Source of the DNA: UBA3910 sp964626065
Lineage (GTDB): Bacteria > Bacillota > Limnochordia > Darwinibacteriales > Darwinibacteriaceae
Direction: 5' to 3'
DNA: 64,000 nucleotides
Assembly (NCBI GenBank): GCA_964626065.1
Contig: CAZVDE010000002.1
Coordinates: forward strand, 1-64,000
A program made the position numbers and the translations under genes. The notes under the pieces were generated by a model. That model saw nothing but the letters and a program-made list of their open reading frames with translations, ran no database searches and was not told the origin of the DNA. The stretch's first letter is position 1; each line of letters starts with the position of its first letter. Below, piece by piece: positions 27,620 to 36,580 of this stretch.

Positions 27620-28189
27620 GTGAAGCAAGTCCAAAAACAAAGCAAAATACGGATTCTGATCGATTTGATGTATACGTTTTTTAAGATGGGGCTGTTTACT
27701 TTCGGGGGCGGCTATGCCATGCTGCCCCTTTTGCAGCGGGAGATTGTGGACAATAAGGGCTGGGCCAGTGAAGAACAGCTGTTGGATTATTACGCCATCG
27801 GCCAAAGCACGCCCGGTATTATTGCAGTCAATACCGCTTCATTTGTGGGTTATTTTCAAGGAGGCGTTGTGGGCGCGATTCTGGCCACGATCGGGCTTGT
27901 GCTGCCCTCTGTGATCATCATTCTCTTGGTGGCCACCATTTTGAGGCAGTTCACCGAGGCCGCTTTGCTGCAGCATGCCTTCGGCGGCATCAGGATTGCC
28001 GTTTCGGCCTTAGTGTCCTTTTCCATCTATCGTCTGGGAAAGGCGGGCATTGTGGATCGGTTGGCCCTGATCTGGACGATTTTATCCTTTGCGGCCATCG
28101 CCTTTTTTAATGTGTCGCCATTGTGGATTGTCTTGGCCTCCTTTGCGGTGGGCAATTTGGTGCAGTGGGGGAGGGAAAGGCGGGCATGA
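27620..28189 (+). CDS. Chromate transporter family protein, half-size (first of pair)
   Basis: 189 residues, GTG start with AGGGG upstream. One CHR domain with the family signs FFKMGLFTFGGGYAMLPLLQREIV and YAIGQSTPGIIAVNTASFVGY, and about six membrane segments. Short-chain CHR proteins usually come as adjacent pairs that together equal one full ChrA. The known long forms export chromate, but the physiological substrate of short pairs is often unclear. It overlaps the second half by four bases (ATGA). Confidence 0.9.
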   Translation: MKQVQKQSKIRILIDLMYTFFKMGLFTFGGGYAMLPLLQREIVDNKGWASEEQLLDYYAIGQSTPGIIAVNTASFVGYFQGGVVGAILATIGLVLPSVIIILLVATILRQFTEAALLQHAFGGIRIAVSALVSFSIYRLGKAGIVDRLALIWTILSFAAIAFFNVSPLWIVLASFAVGNLVQWGRERRA

Positions 28190-28755
28190 ATACGTTTTTT
28201 CTTTTAATTTTTGAATTTCTCAAAACAGGCTTATTTGCAATTGGCGGGGGTTTAGCCACACTGCCTTTCTTGCGGGAAATGGCCCAGCGCTATCCGTGGT
28301 TTACGATGGAGGATCTATTAGATATGATCGCCATCTCGGAGAGCACGCCGGGCCCGATTGGCATTAACATGGCCACCTTTGCCGGGTTTAATGCCGCCGG
28401 GCCGCTGGGTGGGGTGGTGGCCACATTGTCCATTATTCTGCCCTCAATTATTATCGTGGTGATTATCGCTTCCTTTATGGAGCGATTCCAACAATCCGTT
28501 GTGGTGCAAAGGGGTTTTTACCTGCTCAGGGCAGCTACTGCGGGGTTGATTGGCGGCGCTGTTTTTGAAGTCATTTTATTGTCCTTGTTCAATCTGGAAG
28601 CGTATGGCGCGACGGGTGGGCTCTTGGCCCTGGTGCGCTGGCCGGCCGTGTTCATGTTTGCGGCCTTAGTTTACCTGATCAGAAGGTTTCCTAGGGTGCA
28701 TCCGATTGCTTTTATCGCGGCCAGTGCCGTGATGGGCATCTTACTCAAGTTATAA
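28186..28755 (+). CDS. Chromate transporter family protein, half-size (second of pair)
   Basis: 189 residues from the ATG overlapping the previous stop. CHR signature: FEFLKTGLFAIGGGLATLPFLREM and IAISESTPGPIGINMATFAGF. Pairs with the preceding gene, probably as an antiparallel heterodimer. A second, separate pair is at 51016-52109, so the region carries two complete split CHR systems. Confidence 0.9.
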   Translation: MNTFFLLIFEFLKTGLFAIGGGLATLPFLREMAQRYPWFTMEDLLDMIAISESTPGPIGINMATFAGFNAAGPLGGVVATLSIILPSIIIVVIIASFMERFQQSVVVQRGFYLLRAATAGLIGGAVFEVILLSLFNLEAYGATGGLLALVRWPAVFMFAALVYLIRRFPRVHPIAFIAASAVMGILLKL

Positions 28756-28818
28756 TGGTTTACGCAGGCAGCAGAACTGCACAAAGCAAGAAAATAAGAA
28801 GAAGGGATTGATACTGAC

Positions 28819-30288
28819 TTGGAAATAAGGGGTTTGCTTTACAGTCCGGAGGCAGTAGGGGACCAGCTGGTGTTGGTGGCGGAGGATAGCTTTGAGGCTT
28901 ATGAATGGCCCTGCCCCCAACTGGAAAAGATTGCGGCGGCCCAGGGTTTTAAGGGCGAGGCAGGCCAAATCATTGCCGCTTCTATGGTGGGCGAGGATAG
29001 GGAAAGTGTCCGCCGCGTGATCGTCGTTGGCCTGGGTGCAGAGGACGAGCTCTGTTTGGAGGGTGTGCGGAAGGCCTTGGGCAGTGGGCTGAAAGAAGCG
29101 GAGAAACTTAAAGTGGAAGTTTTAACCGCTGCCCCCCGGGTGTGGAAACGGCTGCCCGTTGCAGATGTGGCTCGGGCCATGGCGGAAACGGCAAAGATCA
29201 GCGGCTATCGTTTCGATCGCTATCTTTCCGAGAAAAAAGAAGCGGGCCTGAAAGTGCTCCAATTAGGCTATACACAGGAACAAGAAGCAGATGTGCTGCG
29301 AGGCCTCAAAGTGGGGCAGGCACTGGGCCGGGCCACCAATTTGGCCCGTGATCTTGTGAATGAACCGGCGAATGCCATGACACCGGGCCAACTCGCCGCG
29401 GAGGCAAAAAAAGCCGGGGCGGAGCATGGTTTTGAGGTAGAGGTCCATAAGGAGGAAGCCATTGTCCGTTTGGGCATGAAAGCCTTCTTGGAAGTGGGCA
29501 AAGCAAGTGCAAACAAACCCAGGCTGATTGTCATGCGCTACCGGGGCAACCCCGCTCAGCCGGAAGAAATTTTGGGCTTTGTGGGCAAGGGCATTACCTA
29601 TGACAGCGGCGGGCTTTCCATTAAGCCGGGGACGAGCATGCCCACCATGAAGTATGATATGGCCGGGGCAGGCGCGGTTATCGGCGCCATGAGCGCGATC
29701 GCCCGGGAACAACTGCCCTTAAACGTCGTGGCAGTAGTAGCGGCCTGTGAAAATCTGATTTCCGGCACCGGTTACCGCCCCGGAGATATAATCGAGACGA
29801 TGGCGGGAAAAACTGTTCTAATCGAATCCACCGATGCTGAAGGGCGCTTAACGCTGGCTGATGCGGTCCACTACATCCTTACGGAAGAGAAAGTGCATAC
29901 CGTGGTCGACATTGCTACCTTGACGGGCGCGGTCATAGTGGCGCTGGGAGCTACCACGACCGGGGTGATCACCAATCAACAAGCCCTTTACGATAAAATG
30001 CAGGATGCGGCAGGAAAATCAGGTGAAAGGATCTGGCAGCTGCCCGGTTTTGCTGAATACAAAGAATTAAACAAAACACCCCTGGCCGATCTGAAAAACA
30101 CGGGAGGCAGGGGGGCCGGGACGGTGACTGCCGGCTTGTTTATTGAGGCCTTTGCACAGGAAAAACCGTGGATACACCTGGACATTGCGGGCACGGCCTT
30201 TGCTGATAAGGGCAGAGACTATTTTGCTGAAGGGGCAACGGGTGTCGGTGTAAGGCTGCTGTACCACTTCGCCGAAACGTACCTTTAA
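28819..30288 (+). CDS. pepA: Leucyl aminopeptidase, M17 family
   Basis: 489 residues from a TTG at 28819, preceded by a weak GAAGGGA. The C-terminal catalytic domain is complete: GKGITYDSGGLSIKPGTSMPTMKYDMAGA (Lys and Asp metal ligands) and STDAEGRLTLADA, the family signature with Ser for the usual Asn in its first position. NTGGRGAGTVTAGLFIEAF and the GTAF region follow. It removes N-terminal residues from peptides with two divalent metals, in the cytoplasm as a hexamer. It fits the peptide-import theme. A terminator follows. Confidence 0.94.
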   Translation: MEIRGLLYSPEAVGDQLVLVAEDSFEAYEWPCPQLEKIAAAQGFKGEAGQIIAASMVGEDRESVRRVIVVGLGAEDELCLEGVRKALGSGLKEAEKLKVEVLTAAPRVWKRLPVADVARAMAETAKISGYRFDRYLSEKKEAGLKVLQLGYTQEQEADVLRGLKVGQALGRATNLARDLVNEPANAMTPGQLAAEAKKAGAEHGFEVEVHKEEAIVRLGMKAFLEVGKASANKPRLIVMRYRGNPAQPEEILGFVGKGITYDSGGLSIKPGTSMPTMKYDMAGAGAVIGAMSAIAREQLPLNVVAVVAACENLISGTGYRPGDIIETMAGKTVLIESTDAEGRLTLADAVHYILTEEKVHTVVDIATLTGAVIVALGATTTGVITNQQALYDKMQDAAGKSGERIWQLPGFAEYKELNKTPLADLKNTGGRGAGTVTAGLFIEAFAQEKPWIHLDIAGTAFADKGRDYFAEGATGVGVRLLYHFAETYL

Positions 30289-30294
30289 ACACTA

Positions 30295-30323
30295 GGGGGG
30301 AGCGGAAGGGCTTCCCCCTTTTT
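30295..30323 (+). terminator. Rho-independent terminator after pepA
   Basis: GGGGGGAG pairs with CTTCCCCC (one mismatch or G-U) around an eight-base loop, then five T's; just ahead of the EamA gene start. Confidence 0.75.
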
Positions 30324-30330
30324 AGAACGG

Positions 30331-31314
30331 ATGAGATTTATGGCAGAGAATTCTGTTTGGGCCGGGAAGGGTTTTGCCGCCGTGATGGCCATCATCGCCT
30401 GCGTTTTGTGGGGCAGCGCTTTCCCGGTCCTCAAGATTACCTATGCTGAGCTAAATCTAGCGCCCGGAGACAGCGCGGCGCGCTTGGTTTTAGCCGGCCT
30501 GCGTTTTTTCATTGCCTCCGTTTTTTTGTTGGCAGTTCTCAAATTCGGGCTGCGGCGGCCGCTTAAGATCGAAAGGCACCGGTGGCGGCACCTATTATTA
30601 CTGGGCCTGGCTCAAACCGGTTTACAGTATTATTTCTTTTATAACGGCCTGGCCCATACGGGCGGCATAAAATCCGCGGTACTCAATGCGGTGGGCAATT
30701 TCTTGGTTGTGATTGTGGCCCACTTTATCTATGCGGACGATAGGTTGAACGGGGCTAAGGTTTTAGGTTTGATTACCGGGTTTGCCGGCATTATTTTAGT
30801 AAACTGGCAGGGGGGGTTAAAAGGCGGGTTTTGGGATTGGGCCTGGCGCGGCGAGGGTTTCATTCTGTTAAGCGGGATGGCGGGTGTGTACGGAACATTT
30901 AAGGCCAAGGAATTGGCCCGAGATGTGCATCCCATTGTAATCAATGCCTACCAGATGCTCTTTGGCTCACTACTGCTCCTTGCCGCAGGTATCGCCGCAG
31001 GCGGCGCCACGGGCGGCGCCGGTTTGGCGGTGCTGCGGGGCGCCGGGCCTTTGTTTTGGGCACTCTTGCTTTATTCCGCTTTTTTGTCCGCTGCCGCCTT
31101 CTCCATTTGGTATACGCTTTTGCGGCATAATAAAGCGGGGGAGATTACCCTTTATCGTTTCGTCATTCCCATTTCCGGTTCTCTGCTTTCCGCTTTGGTA
31201 CTACCCGGCGAAGACTTTACCCTATCTGTTTTGCTCGCTTTGCTTTTGGTCGCGTCCGGACTTATAGCTGTTAATTACCGAGGTCGAAAGGGGGAGGCCC
31301 ATGGCCGTTTATGA
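30331..31314 (+). CDS. EamA/DMT family transporter
   Basis: 327 residues with ten predicted membrane helices in two five-helix repeats. The N-terminal repeat opens with ACVLWGSAFPVLK, the classic EamA pattern, and later has NAVGNFLVVIVAHFIYADDRLNGAKVLGLITGFAGIILV. Members export amino acids or other metabolites; substrate not predictable. ATG 30331 or 30340; no strong ribosome site is seen because the pepA terminator sits directly upstream. The thioesterase gene overlaps its last 14 bases. Confidence 0.88.
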   Translation: MRFMAENSVWAGKGFAAVMAIIACVLWGSAFPVLKITYAELNLAPGDSAARLVLAGLRFFIASVFLLAVLKFGLRRPLKIERHRWRHLLLLGLAQTGLQYYFFYNGLAHTGGIKSAVLNAVGNFLVVIVAHFIYADDRLNGAKVLGLITGFAGIILVNWQGGLKGGFWDWAWRGEGFILLSGMAGVYGTFKAKELARDVHPIVINAYQMLFGSLLLLAAGIAAGGATGGAGLAVLRGAGPLFWALLLYSAFLSAAAFSIWYTLLRHNKAGEITLYRFVIPISGSLLSALVLPGEDFTLSVLLALLLVASGLIAVNYRGRKGEAHGRL

Positions 31315-31717
31315 GAAGGAGATTGAAGTTCGGTATGCAGAAACGGATCAGATGGGTGTAGTTTACCACGCTAATTATCTGGTTTGGTTTGAACTGGGCC
31401 GCAGTGCGCTTTTGGCTGCCCAGGGGTTGGACTATGCGGGCCTGGAACAGCAAGGTTTCCTTTCGCCCGTAATCAGTGTGGAGGCTTCTTTTTTAAGCCC
31501 GGTCCGTTACGGGGAGGCGGTGGTGATTAAGACCAAAGTACAGGCCTACGATGGCCTGCGCACCACTTATGCTTATGAGGTTTGGGTGGATGAAAGGCTG
31601 TGCGTGCGGGGCCGCAGTGTGCATGTTTGTGTACGCAAAGAAGGGTTTCGGCCAATTTCTATCCGGCGCAGTTTGCCGAAATGGGACGCAGTTTACGAGA
31701 GAATTAAACATTCTTAG
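31301..31717 (+). CDS. Acyl-CoA thioesterase, YbgC/4HBT hotdog family
   Basis: 138 residues, the usual size for a single hotdog domain. The 4-hydroxybenzoyl-CoA thioesterase motif is plain: YAETDQMGVVYHANYLVWFE with the catalytic Asp. It hydrolyses acyl-CoA thioesters in the cytoplasm. The ATG at 31301 follows GGGGGAGG inside the EamA reading frame, so the two genes are translationally coupled. Confidence 0.92.
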   Translation: MAVYEKEIEVRYAETDQMGVVYHANYLVWFELGRSALLAAQGLDYAGLEQQGFLSPVISVEASFLSPVRYGEAVVIKTKVQAYDGLRTTYAYEVWVDERLCVRGRSVHVCVRKEGFRPISIRRSLPKWDAVYERIKHS

Positions 31718-31796
31718 CCTGGCGCAGAGCGCAGCAGCCCTAGGGTAAGGATAACGTTATTCGGGGTTATTTGGGCAAAAACGGTTGTTTTTCGGC

Positions 31797-31826
31797 TTAG
31801 ACAATGGGATCCGCCCTTGCTATGAT
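31797..31826 (+). promoter_or_regulatory. Putative promoter of the 21-residue peptide gene
   Basis: TTAGAC (31797-31802), 18-base spacer ending TGC, TATGAT (31821-31826): a near-consensus -10 with an extended TG element. Transcription would start just before the ribosome site. Confidence 0.5.
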
Positions 31827-31851
31827 GGAGGTGAGAAAGGGGAGAACCGGC

Positions 31852-31917
31852 GTGGAAAAGAAGAAAGCCCCCAAAGCTGCCCCCAAAAAGCAGCCACCTG
31901 CCAAAGGCGGCAAATAA
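31852..31917 (+). CDS. 21-residue Lys/Pro/Ala-rich peptide
   Basis: A short frame from the GTG at 31852 with GGGGAG seven bases upstream, encoding MEKKKAPKAAPKKQPPAK plus three residues (GGK). Seven of 21 residues are lysine. A promoter candidate lies immediately upstream and a perfect terminator immediately downstream, so it is a discrete transcription unit and not the tail of the thioesterase operon. I do not recognise it. The composition recalls the disordered basic tails of nucleic-acid-binding proteins, but no function should be assumed. An in-frame ATG at 31804 is possible but lies upstream of the proposed -10. Confidence 0.5.
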   Translation: MEKKKAPKAAPKKQPPAKGGK

Positions 31918-31940
31918 CAATTAAAGCGTAGTTTTGAAGA

Positions 31941-31967
31941 AAAAGCCGGTGAACCCCACCGGCTTTT
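31941..31967. terminator. Bidirectional terminator
   Basis: AAAAGCCGGTG pairs perfectly with CACCGGCTTTT around a five-base loop, with T-runs on both strands. It ends the peptide gene and overlaps the stop codon of the convergent Cache-EAL gene. Confidence 0.9.
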
Positions 31968-34320
31968 ATCTAAAAAAACCGTTTTGGACCAGCCTGCTGT
32001 TGAGCCCGCGCACCATTTCGGGATAATCCCGCCACGGTACCGGCCTGCTGAAATAGTAACCCTGGGCTTCGGTGCAGCGCATTTTAACCAGGAGTTCCAG
32101 CTGTTTAGGCCGTTCCACTCCTTCCGCGACTATGGACATGGACAGGTTTCTGCCCATGCCGATTATGGAGCGCACCAGGCCTTCGGTGCGCAGATTTTGG
32201 TCTAAAAGATCAATAAAAGTGCGATCGACCTTGAGGATTTCCATGGGGTAGCGAACCAAATAATCCAATGTGGAGTAAGCAGTGCCAAAGTCGTCGATGG
32301 CCAAATCGACGCCCAGCCGCTGCAGCTGCCCTAGGTTGTTGAGCACGGCTGCCGTGGGGGACAGCATGGTATCTTCTGTTATTTCAATCTGCAAAAAGCT
32401 GGCGGGCAAAGAGTGTTGTTGTAGAATAGTACTTACAACTTGGGGGAAATTAGGTGAACGAAAATGGCTGGCTGAGATGTTCACGGCGGCCCTGCCCATG
32501 ACTAAGCCTTGTTTTTGCCACAGGCGGTGCTGGCGGCAGACTTCCTCCAGCATATATTCGCCGATCTGCTCCATGAACCCGCCTTGCTCTGCCGCCGGCA
32601 GAAATTCGCCCGGTTGAAGCAGGCCCCGCACCGGGTGGTTCCAGCGAATAAGTGCTTCCTTGCCAACGATCTGGCGAGATTCGAGCCGAATAATTGGTTG
32701 GTAATAGACAGTGAACTGCCTTCTTAGTAAAGCGTTGCGGATCTCGGTTTGAAAGCGCAGTTTGTCCATAATTGCGTGGTGTATATCCGGGTTATAAAGC
32801 TTGACAGTGCCGACTGAATCATGTTCCGCATCGTACAGCGCAGTCTGGGCCTGCTGAAAAAATGCCTCTGCGCTCAGTGCTTCGTGCTCGCCGATGGTGA
32901 CGCCCCCGAACAGGCGAATTTCTACATCGCTGCCTTCAATCGAAAGGGGGTGGCTGAACAGATCGTTTAAGCGGTCAATTAGCTGCAGTACCCCACCTGT
33001 ACCGGAGGGGGCGAACAGCCCGAACTCCGCTTCAGCGACCCTGCCCACAACTTTTTTGCCACCGCCCATAGTATTTAAAGCGTTCGCAGTTTCGATTAAG
33101 ATCTCGTCCACCACTTCCGGCCTCAAAAGTGTTTTTAGTTCGGCCAAACCCCGGATACTGATTAGTGCCAAGACAACGGTGGGATTATGATTGAGGCAGT
33201 TGCCGAGTTCACTCAAGAAATAGTGGCGGTTGGGCAGCTTAGTCAGGGGATCAAGGTAGGTCATGGTGCCGATGGTGTCCATCATGCGGTTGAAAAAGAT
33301 GCGCGTATCCCCAAATTCATCGGCTGAGGCCACTTCGGCCCGCACTGTGAGATCCCCCTCTGATCCCCGGCGAAAGACTTCCTTTAACTCTACAATGGGG
33401 GCGGTGATGGTACCCGCGAACCAAAATCCTAATCTTAGAACTAGCAGCAGGCCCAGGCCCGAAGCGATGAGTGAAAAATAGATCAGGCGTTTAAGGGGCC
33501 GCTTATAATAAGCGGTTGGCAGTTTGGTCACAACGGTCCAGCCCGGGGTATGGGGGATTTCGGATAAAAAAGCCCGGTATTCAACCCCATCTTGGCTGTA
33601 AGTGAAGGTGCCGGAATCGCGGATGCGTAAATCACCCCATTGGGGGTGAAAGTCGCTGAGAGATCTATCAAGGATAAAACCGGGATTTTGATGGGTAATA
33701 AAACGCCCGTTTTCATCGATAAGATAGATGTCCCAATCGGGGTGTTCGTGTTTAAGGCCCGCAATCGTCTGATAAATTTCGGTTAAGCCAACGCCCAAGC
33801 CCAGCAGGCGCACAACTTCGGTGCGCGTATCGTTCCAGATCGGTGCAGCTAAAACAACAATTTTTTCTCCGGTGGAACGGGAAACAAGGGGTTCTGAGAT
33901 AACCGTTTCGCCGCCCATCACCTGCGCAAAGTAGGAACGATCGGCAATATTGCCCGCCGGGCTGCGCAGGGTGGTGTTGTAACTGCCGTCTTTTTCAGCC
34001 ACAAAATAAATGCGGTAATACTGATCTGTGTTTTCCATCTGCCCCTGCAGCAGCGGTTCCATTTCATCCCAGCGGGACTCTTTTAAAATGTCCGCCTCAG
34101 CCAGTTTGCTCAGCTCGCGCACCCGTTCTTGGCGCCACGTTTGGATGCTGCGAGCATAGCCCTGCACCACCGATATGGCGTTTTGCTCCAAGAGGTCCCT
34201 AACCAGAGAATGGGAAAGAAACCCCACGATTGCTAAGATGATTAGTGTAATGACTAAAACAATGGTAATGAACAGTACTAAAATGCGTTGTTTGATGCTG
34301 CCAAATAAACGGCTCGTCAT
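31966..34320 (-). CDS. Cache-HAMP-GGDEF(degenerate)-EAL membrane protein, probable c-di-GMP phosphodiesterase
   Basis: 784 residues from the ATG at 34320 (GGGAGGA seven bases upstream). Order: membrane helix (13-35), extracellular double-Cache sensor (about 45-280), second helix (about 290-315), HAMP (315-365), GGDEF-like (375-525), EAL (540-775). The GGDEF position reads RVAEAEF, lacking the catalytic glycines and Asp, so no cyclase activity is expected. The EAL half keeps EALIRW, EITED, IDDFGTAYSTL and AEGVE. I infer an extracellular-ligand-controlled phosphodiesterase. It follows the cardiolipin synthase gene by 72 bases on the same strand. Confidence 0.9.
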   Translation of the reverse strand: MTSRLFGSIKQRILVLFITIVLVITLIILAIVGFLSHSLVRDLLEQNAISVVQGYARSIQTWRQERVRELSKLAEADILKESRWDEMEPLLQGQMENTDQYYRIYFVAEKDGSYNTTLRSPAGNIADRSYFAQVMGGETVISEPLVSRSTGEKIVVLAAPIWNDTRTEVVRLLGLGVGLTEIYQTIAGLKHEHPDWDIYLIDENGRFITHQNPGFILDRSLSDFHPQWGDLRIRDSGTFTYSQDGVEYRAFLSEIPHTPGWTVVTKLPTAYYKRPLKRLIYFSLIASGLGLLLVLRLGFWFAGTITAPIVELKEVFRRGSEGDLTVRAEVASADEFGDTRIFFNRMMDTIGTMTYLDPLTKLPNRHYFLSELGNCLNHNPTVVLALISIRGLAELKTLLRPEVVDEILIETANALNTMGGGKKVVGRVAEAEFGLFAPSGTGGVLQLIDRLNDLFSHPLSIEGSDVEIRLFGGVTIGEHEALSAEAFFQQAQTALYDAEHDSVGTVKLYNPDIHHAIMDKLRFQTEIRNALLRRQFTVYYQPIIRLESRQIVGKEALIRWNHPVRGLLQPGEFLPAAEQGGFMEQIGEYMLEEVCRQHRLWQKQGLVMGRAAVNISASHFRSPNFPQVVSTILQQHSLPASFLQIEITEDTMLSPTAAVLNNLGQLQRLGVDLAIDDFGTAYSTLDYLVRYPMEILKVDRTFIDLLDQNLRTEGLVRSIIGMGRNLSMSIVAEGVERPKQLELLVKMRCTEAQGYYFSRPVPWRDYPEMVRGLNSRLVQNGFFR

Positions 34321-34392
34321 TGCCGCTTCCTCCCACCGGCTTGCATGACTTCTACGTTTTTCGACGTTAGGTGACAAACTCCTTGGAAAAAG

Positions 34393-35931
34393 TTACAACA
34401 GGGGGGCCAATAATCTTAAAGCAGCCCACTTCAACCTGCGCAGCGCAGGCAGGTTAGTGTAAAGGGAGAGCTCAACTTCTTGGCAGAGGTGCAGTGTTTC
34501 CAGAAAATCATCCTTGATCTGCATTACGCTGGGTGTTTTATACAGCCAAACCCCGTTTTCAAAATGGAGGTACAGGCTGCGGTAATCCAGATTAATAGTG
34601 CCCACTACCGCGACTTCGTCATCGGCGACGAATGTTTTGGAATGCATAAATCCGGGGGTGTATTCATAGATGCGCACCCCGCTTTGGAGTAAAACAGGGT
34701 AATAAGAACGGGTCACGGTGTGCACCAGTGCCTTATCGGGGATGTGGGGCGTCACGATGCGTACGTCAACACCGGCCTTAGCTGCGTTGGCCAGCGCCAT
34801 AATCATTTCGTTATCCAGAATTAGATAGGGTGTATTGATATACACATGGTCTTTGGCCCGGGAAATAAGATTCAAATAGACCGTTTCACCCACCGCTTCC
34901 CCATCCAGGGGATTATCCCCAAAGGGTTGGATATAGCCTGTGGCGTCGCCCGCCGGTGTGGGGGGGAAGCTTACCGGTCTAAAGCTTTCCAGATCCTCCG
35001 CTGTTCCCCGCAGGTATTCCCACATTGTCAAAAACATGACAACCAGTGACCAGGCCGCTTCTCCTTTGATCATAAAAGCGGAGTCCTTCCAGTGGCCGTA
35101 TTTTTCAAAGGCATTAATGTATTCGTCCGCCAGATTGATACCGCCCGTAAAACCGGTATGGCCGTCAATGACCAGGATTTTACGGTGGTCGCGGTTGTTG
35201 AGCCTGGCAGACAAAATGGGCTGCAGCGGATGGAAGCGGGCCGTTTTTATCCCTAGCTTCTGAAGCTTGTTAGAGTAGTTGTGCGGGAGTTTGAAGGCGC
35301 AACCCAGATCATCGTAGATCAAGCGGACATCTACGCCCTCCTTGACTTTTTGCACTAAAATATCCAAGATAGAATTCCACATGATGCCCGGTTCAATAAT
35401 AAAATATTCCAAGAAAATATATTCTTCCGCTTTTTCCAGCTCCCTCAGCATTGCTTCAAAAGCCAGTTCACCCAGGGGGTAAAAATGGGAGTAAGTATGT
35501 TTGTAAATGGGGAAAGCGCCGTGGTTTTGAATATAGCGGGCTTGGTTTGCGGCATGTTTGTCCAGTGCGGCCAGCCGCTGCACGATGGGCTCGCTGGAAG
35601 CCATGGACGTTTCGCCGTGAAGCTTAATTTGGGCCATTTTGTGCCGCATGCGCGGATTCACTCGGCGGTTGCCCAAAACGAGGTAAAACAATCCGCCGAA
35701 GATGGGAAAAAGAATGATAGGAATAATCCAGGAAATCTTGTAGGCCGATTTATCATTGCCGCCGGCTATGATGAGCACCACTACTGCGCTCAGTACCGTG
35801 CTGAAGGCATAGAAGAGTGGGAAATAACGCCCGAAGCGCCCAATCATAAGAATTAATGTGGCTGCTTGCGCGCCGATGGCTATACCGATAATCGTGACTC
35901 TATGAAATAAAAGCGATAAAATTTTCTTCAT
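34393..35931 (-). CDS. cls: Cardiolipin synthase, phospholipase D family
   Basis: 512 residues, usual bacterial ClsA length. Two N-terminal membrane helices (15-35, 40-60) and a third near 70-90 precede two phospholipase-D catalytic repeats: NRDHRKILVIDGHTGFTGG and MHSKTFVADDEVAVVGT, each with the H-x-K motif. It condenses two phosphatidylglycerols into cardiolipin at the membrane. ATG at 35931 with GGGAAGGGG ten bases upstream. It is divergent from the tlpA-like gene and probably transcribed together with the Cache-EAL gene downstream. Confidence 0.94.
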   Translation of the reverse strand: MKKILSLLFHRVTIIGIAIGAQAATLILMIGRFGRYFPLFYAFSTVLSAVVVLIIAGGNDKSAYKISWIIPIILFPIFGGLFYLVLGNRRVNPRMRHKMAQIKLHGETSMASSEPIVQRLAALDKHAANQARYIQNHGAFPIYKHTYSHFYPLGELAFEAMLRELEKAEEYIFLEYFIIEPGIMWNSILDILVQKVKEGVDVRLIYDDLGCAFKLPHNYSNKLQKLGIKTARFHPLQPILSARLNNRDHRKILVIDGHTGFTGGINLADEYINAFEKYGHWKDSAFMIKGEAAWSLVVMFLTMWEYLRGTAEDLESFRPVSFPPTPAGDATGYIQPFGDNPLDGEAVGETVYLNLISRAKDHVYINTPYLILDNEMIMALANAAKAGVDVRIVTPHIPDKALVHTVTRSYYPVLLQSGVRIYEYTPGFMHSKTFVADDEVAVVGTINLDYRSLYLHFENGVWLYKTPSVMQIKDDFLETLHLCQEVELSLYTNLPALRRLKWAALRLLAPLL

Positions 35932-36025
35932 AAACGAAACCCCTTCCCCAAACTCTCCCTAATACATTCATCTTGGTTGAGCCGATTTCCTTTGTCAAGT
36001 AGCGAAAGTGGGCACAAACTCTTTA

Positions 36026-36055
36026 TTGATAGCAGCTGTTCAGATCATGTATAGT
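36026..36055 (+). promoter_or_regulatory. Sigma-A promoter of the tlpA-ccdA pair
   Basis: TTGATA (36026-36031), 18-base spacer, TATAGT (36050-36055); the ribosome site AAAAGGGGG follows directly, giving a leader of roughly 15 bases. Confidence 0.7.
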
Positions 36056-36076
36056 GGGGAAAAGGGGGTTGAAGAA

Positions 36077-36580
36077 ATGAGGAAGCGCGGTTTAGTCCTT
36101 TTGACGGTTTTATGTTTGGCCATCACTGGGGCGGCGGTCGTTCAGGCACAGGAAGGAAAACCCCTGGTGCCGGACTTTACGTTAATGTCCGCCGCGGGCG
36201 AGGAGATCAGCTTGAGTGATTACCGGGGCAAAATTGTGGTCCTGAATTTTTGGGCGAGCTGGTGCCAGCCCTGTCGCGCCGAGATGGGTGAGCTGCAAAA
36301 GTTACACGAGCTATTCCAAGACAGTGAAAGCCGTGTACTGCTCCTAATTAACCAGATCAATGGCAGGCATGAGACTTTGGAGACGAGCAGAAAATACTTG
36401 GAAGACAATGGATTTACCATGACTAATCTCTATGACCACGGGCAGGTGGGTCTGGGCATTTTTGGCATTCCGGGGCTGCCCACTACAGTCATCATTGACC
36501 GGGAGGGGTATTTGTCCGACTATAAAGTTGGCCAGGTGAACATGTTCGCTGTTCTGCAGATGATTGAGGGTGCTAAATAA
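36077..36580 (+). CDS. TlpA/ResA-type thioredoxin-like protein, exported
   Basis: 167 residues from the ATG at 36077 (AAAAGGGGG eight bases upstream). Signal sequence or anchor RKRGLVLLTVLCLAITGAAV is followed by a thioredoxin-fold domain of the AlkylHP/Redoxin kind: DFTLMSAAGEEISLSDYRGK, NFWASWCQPCRAEM with the CxxC redox pair, and the cis-Pro GLPTTVIIDREG. It should reduce disulfides outside the membrane, for example apocytochrome c or spore and envelope proteins. The ccdA gene overlaps its stop by one base (TAATG); CcdA is the expected electron donor. Confidence 0.92.
   Translation: MRKRGLVLLTVLCLAITGAAVVQAQEGKPLVPDFTLMSAAGEEISLSDYRGKIVVLNFWASWCQPCRAEMGELQKLHELFQDSESRVLLLINQINGRHETLETSRKYLEDNGFTMTNLYDHGQVGLGIFGIPGLPTTVIIDREGYLSDYKVGQVNMFAVLQMIEGAK

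Noticed and set aside
31780..31796. AAAAAC/GTTTTT hairpin as terminator of the thioesterase operon
   Set aside because: The stem is short and A/T-only; too weak to call.
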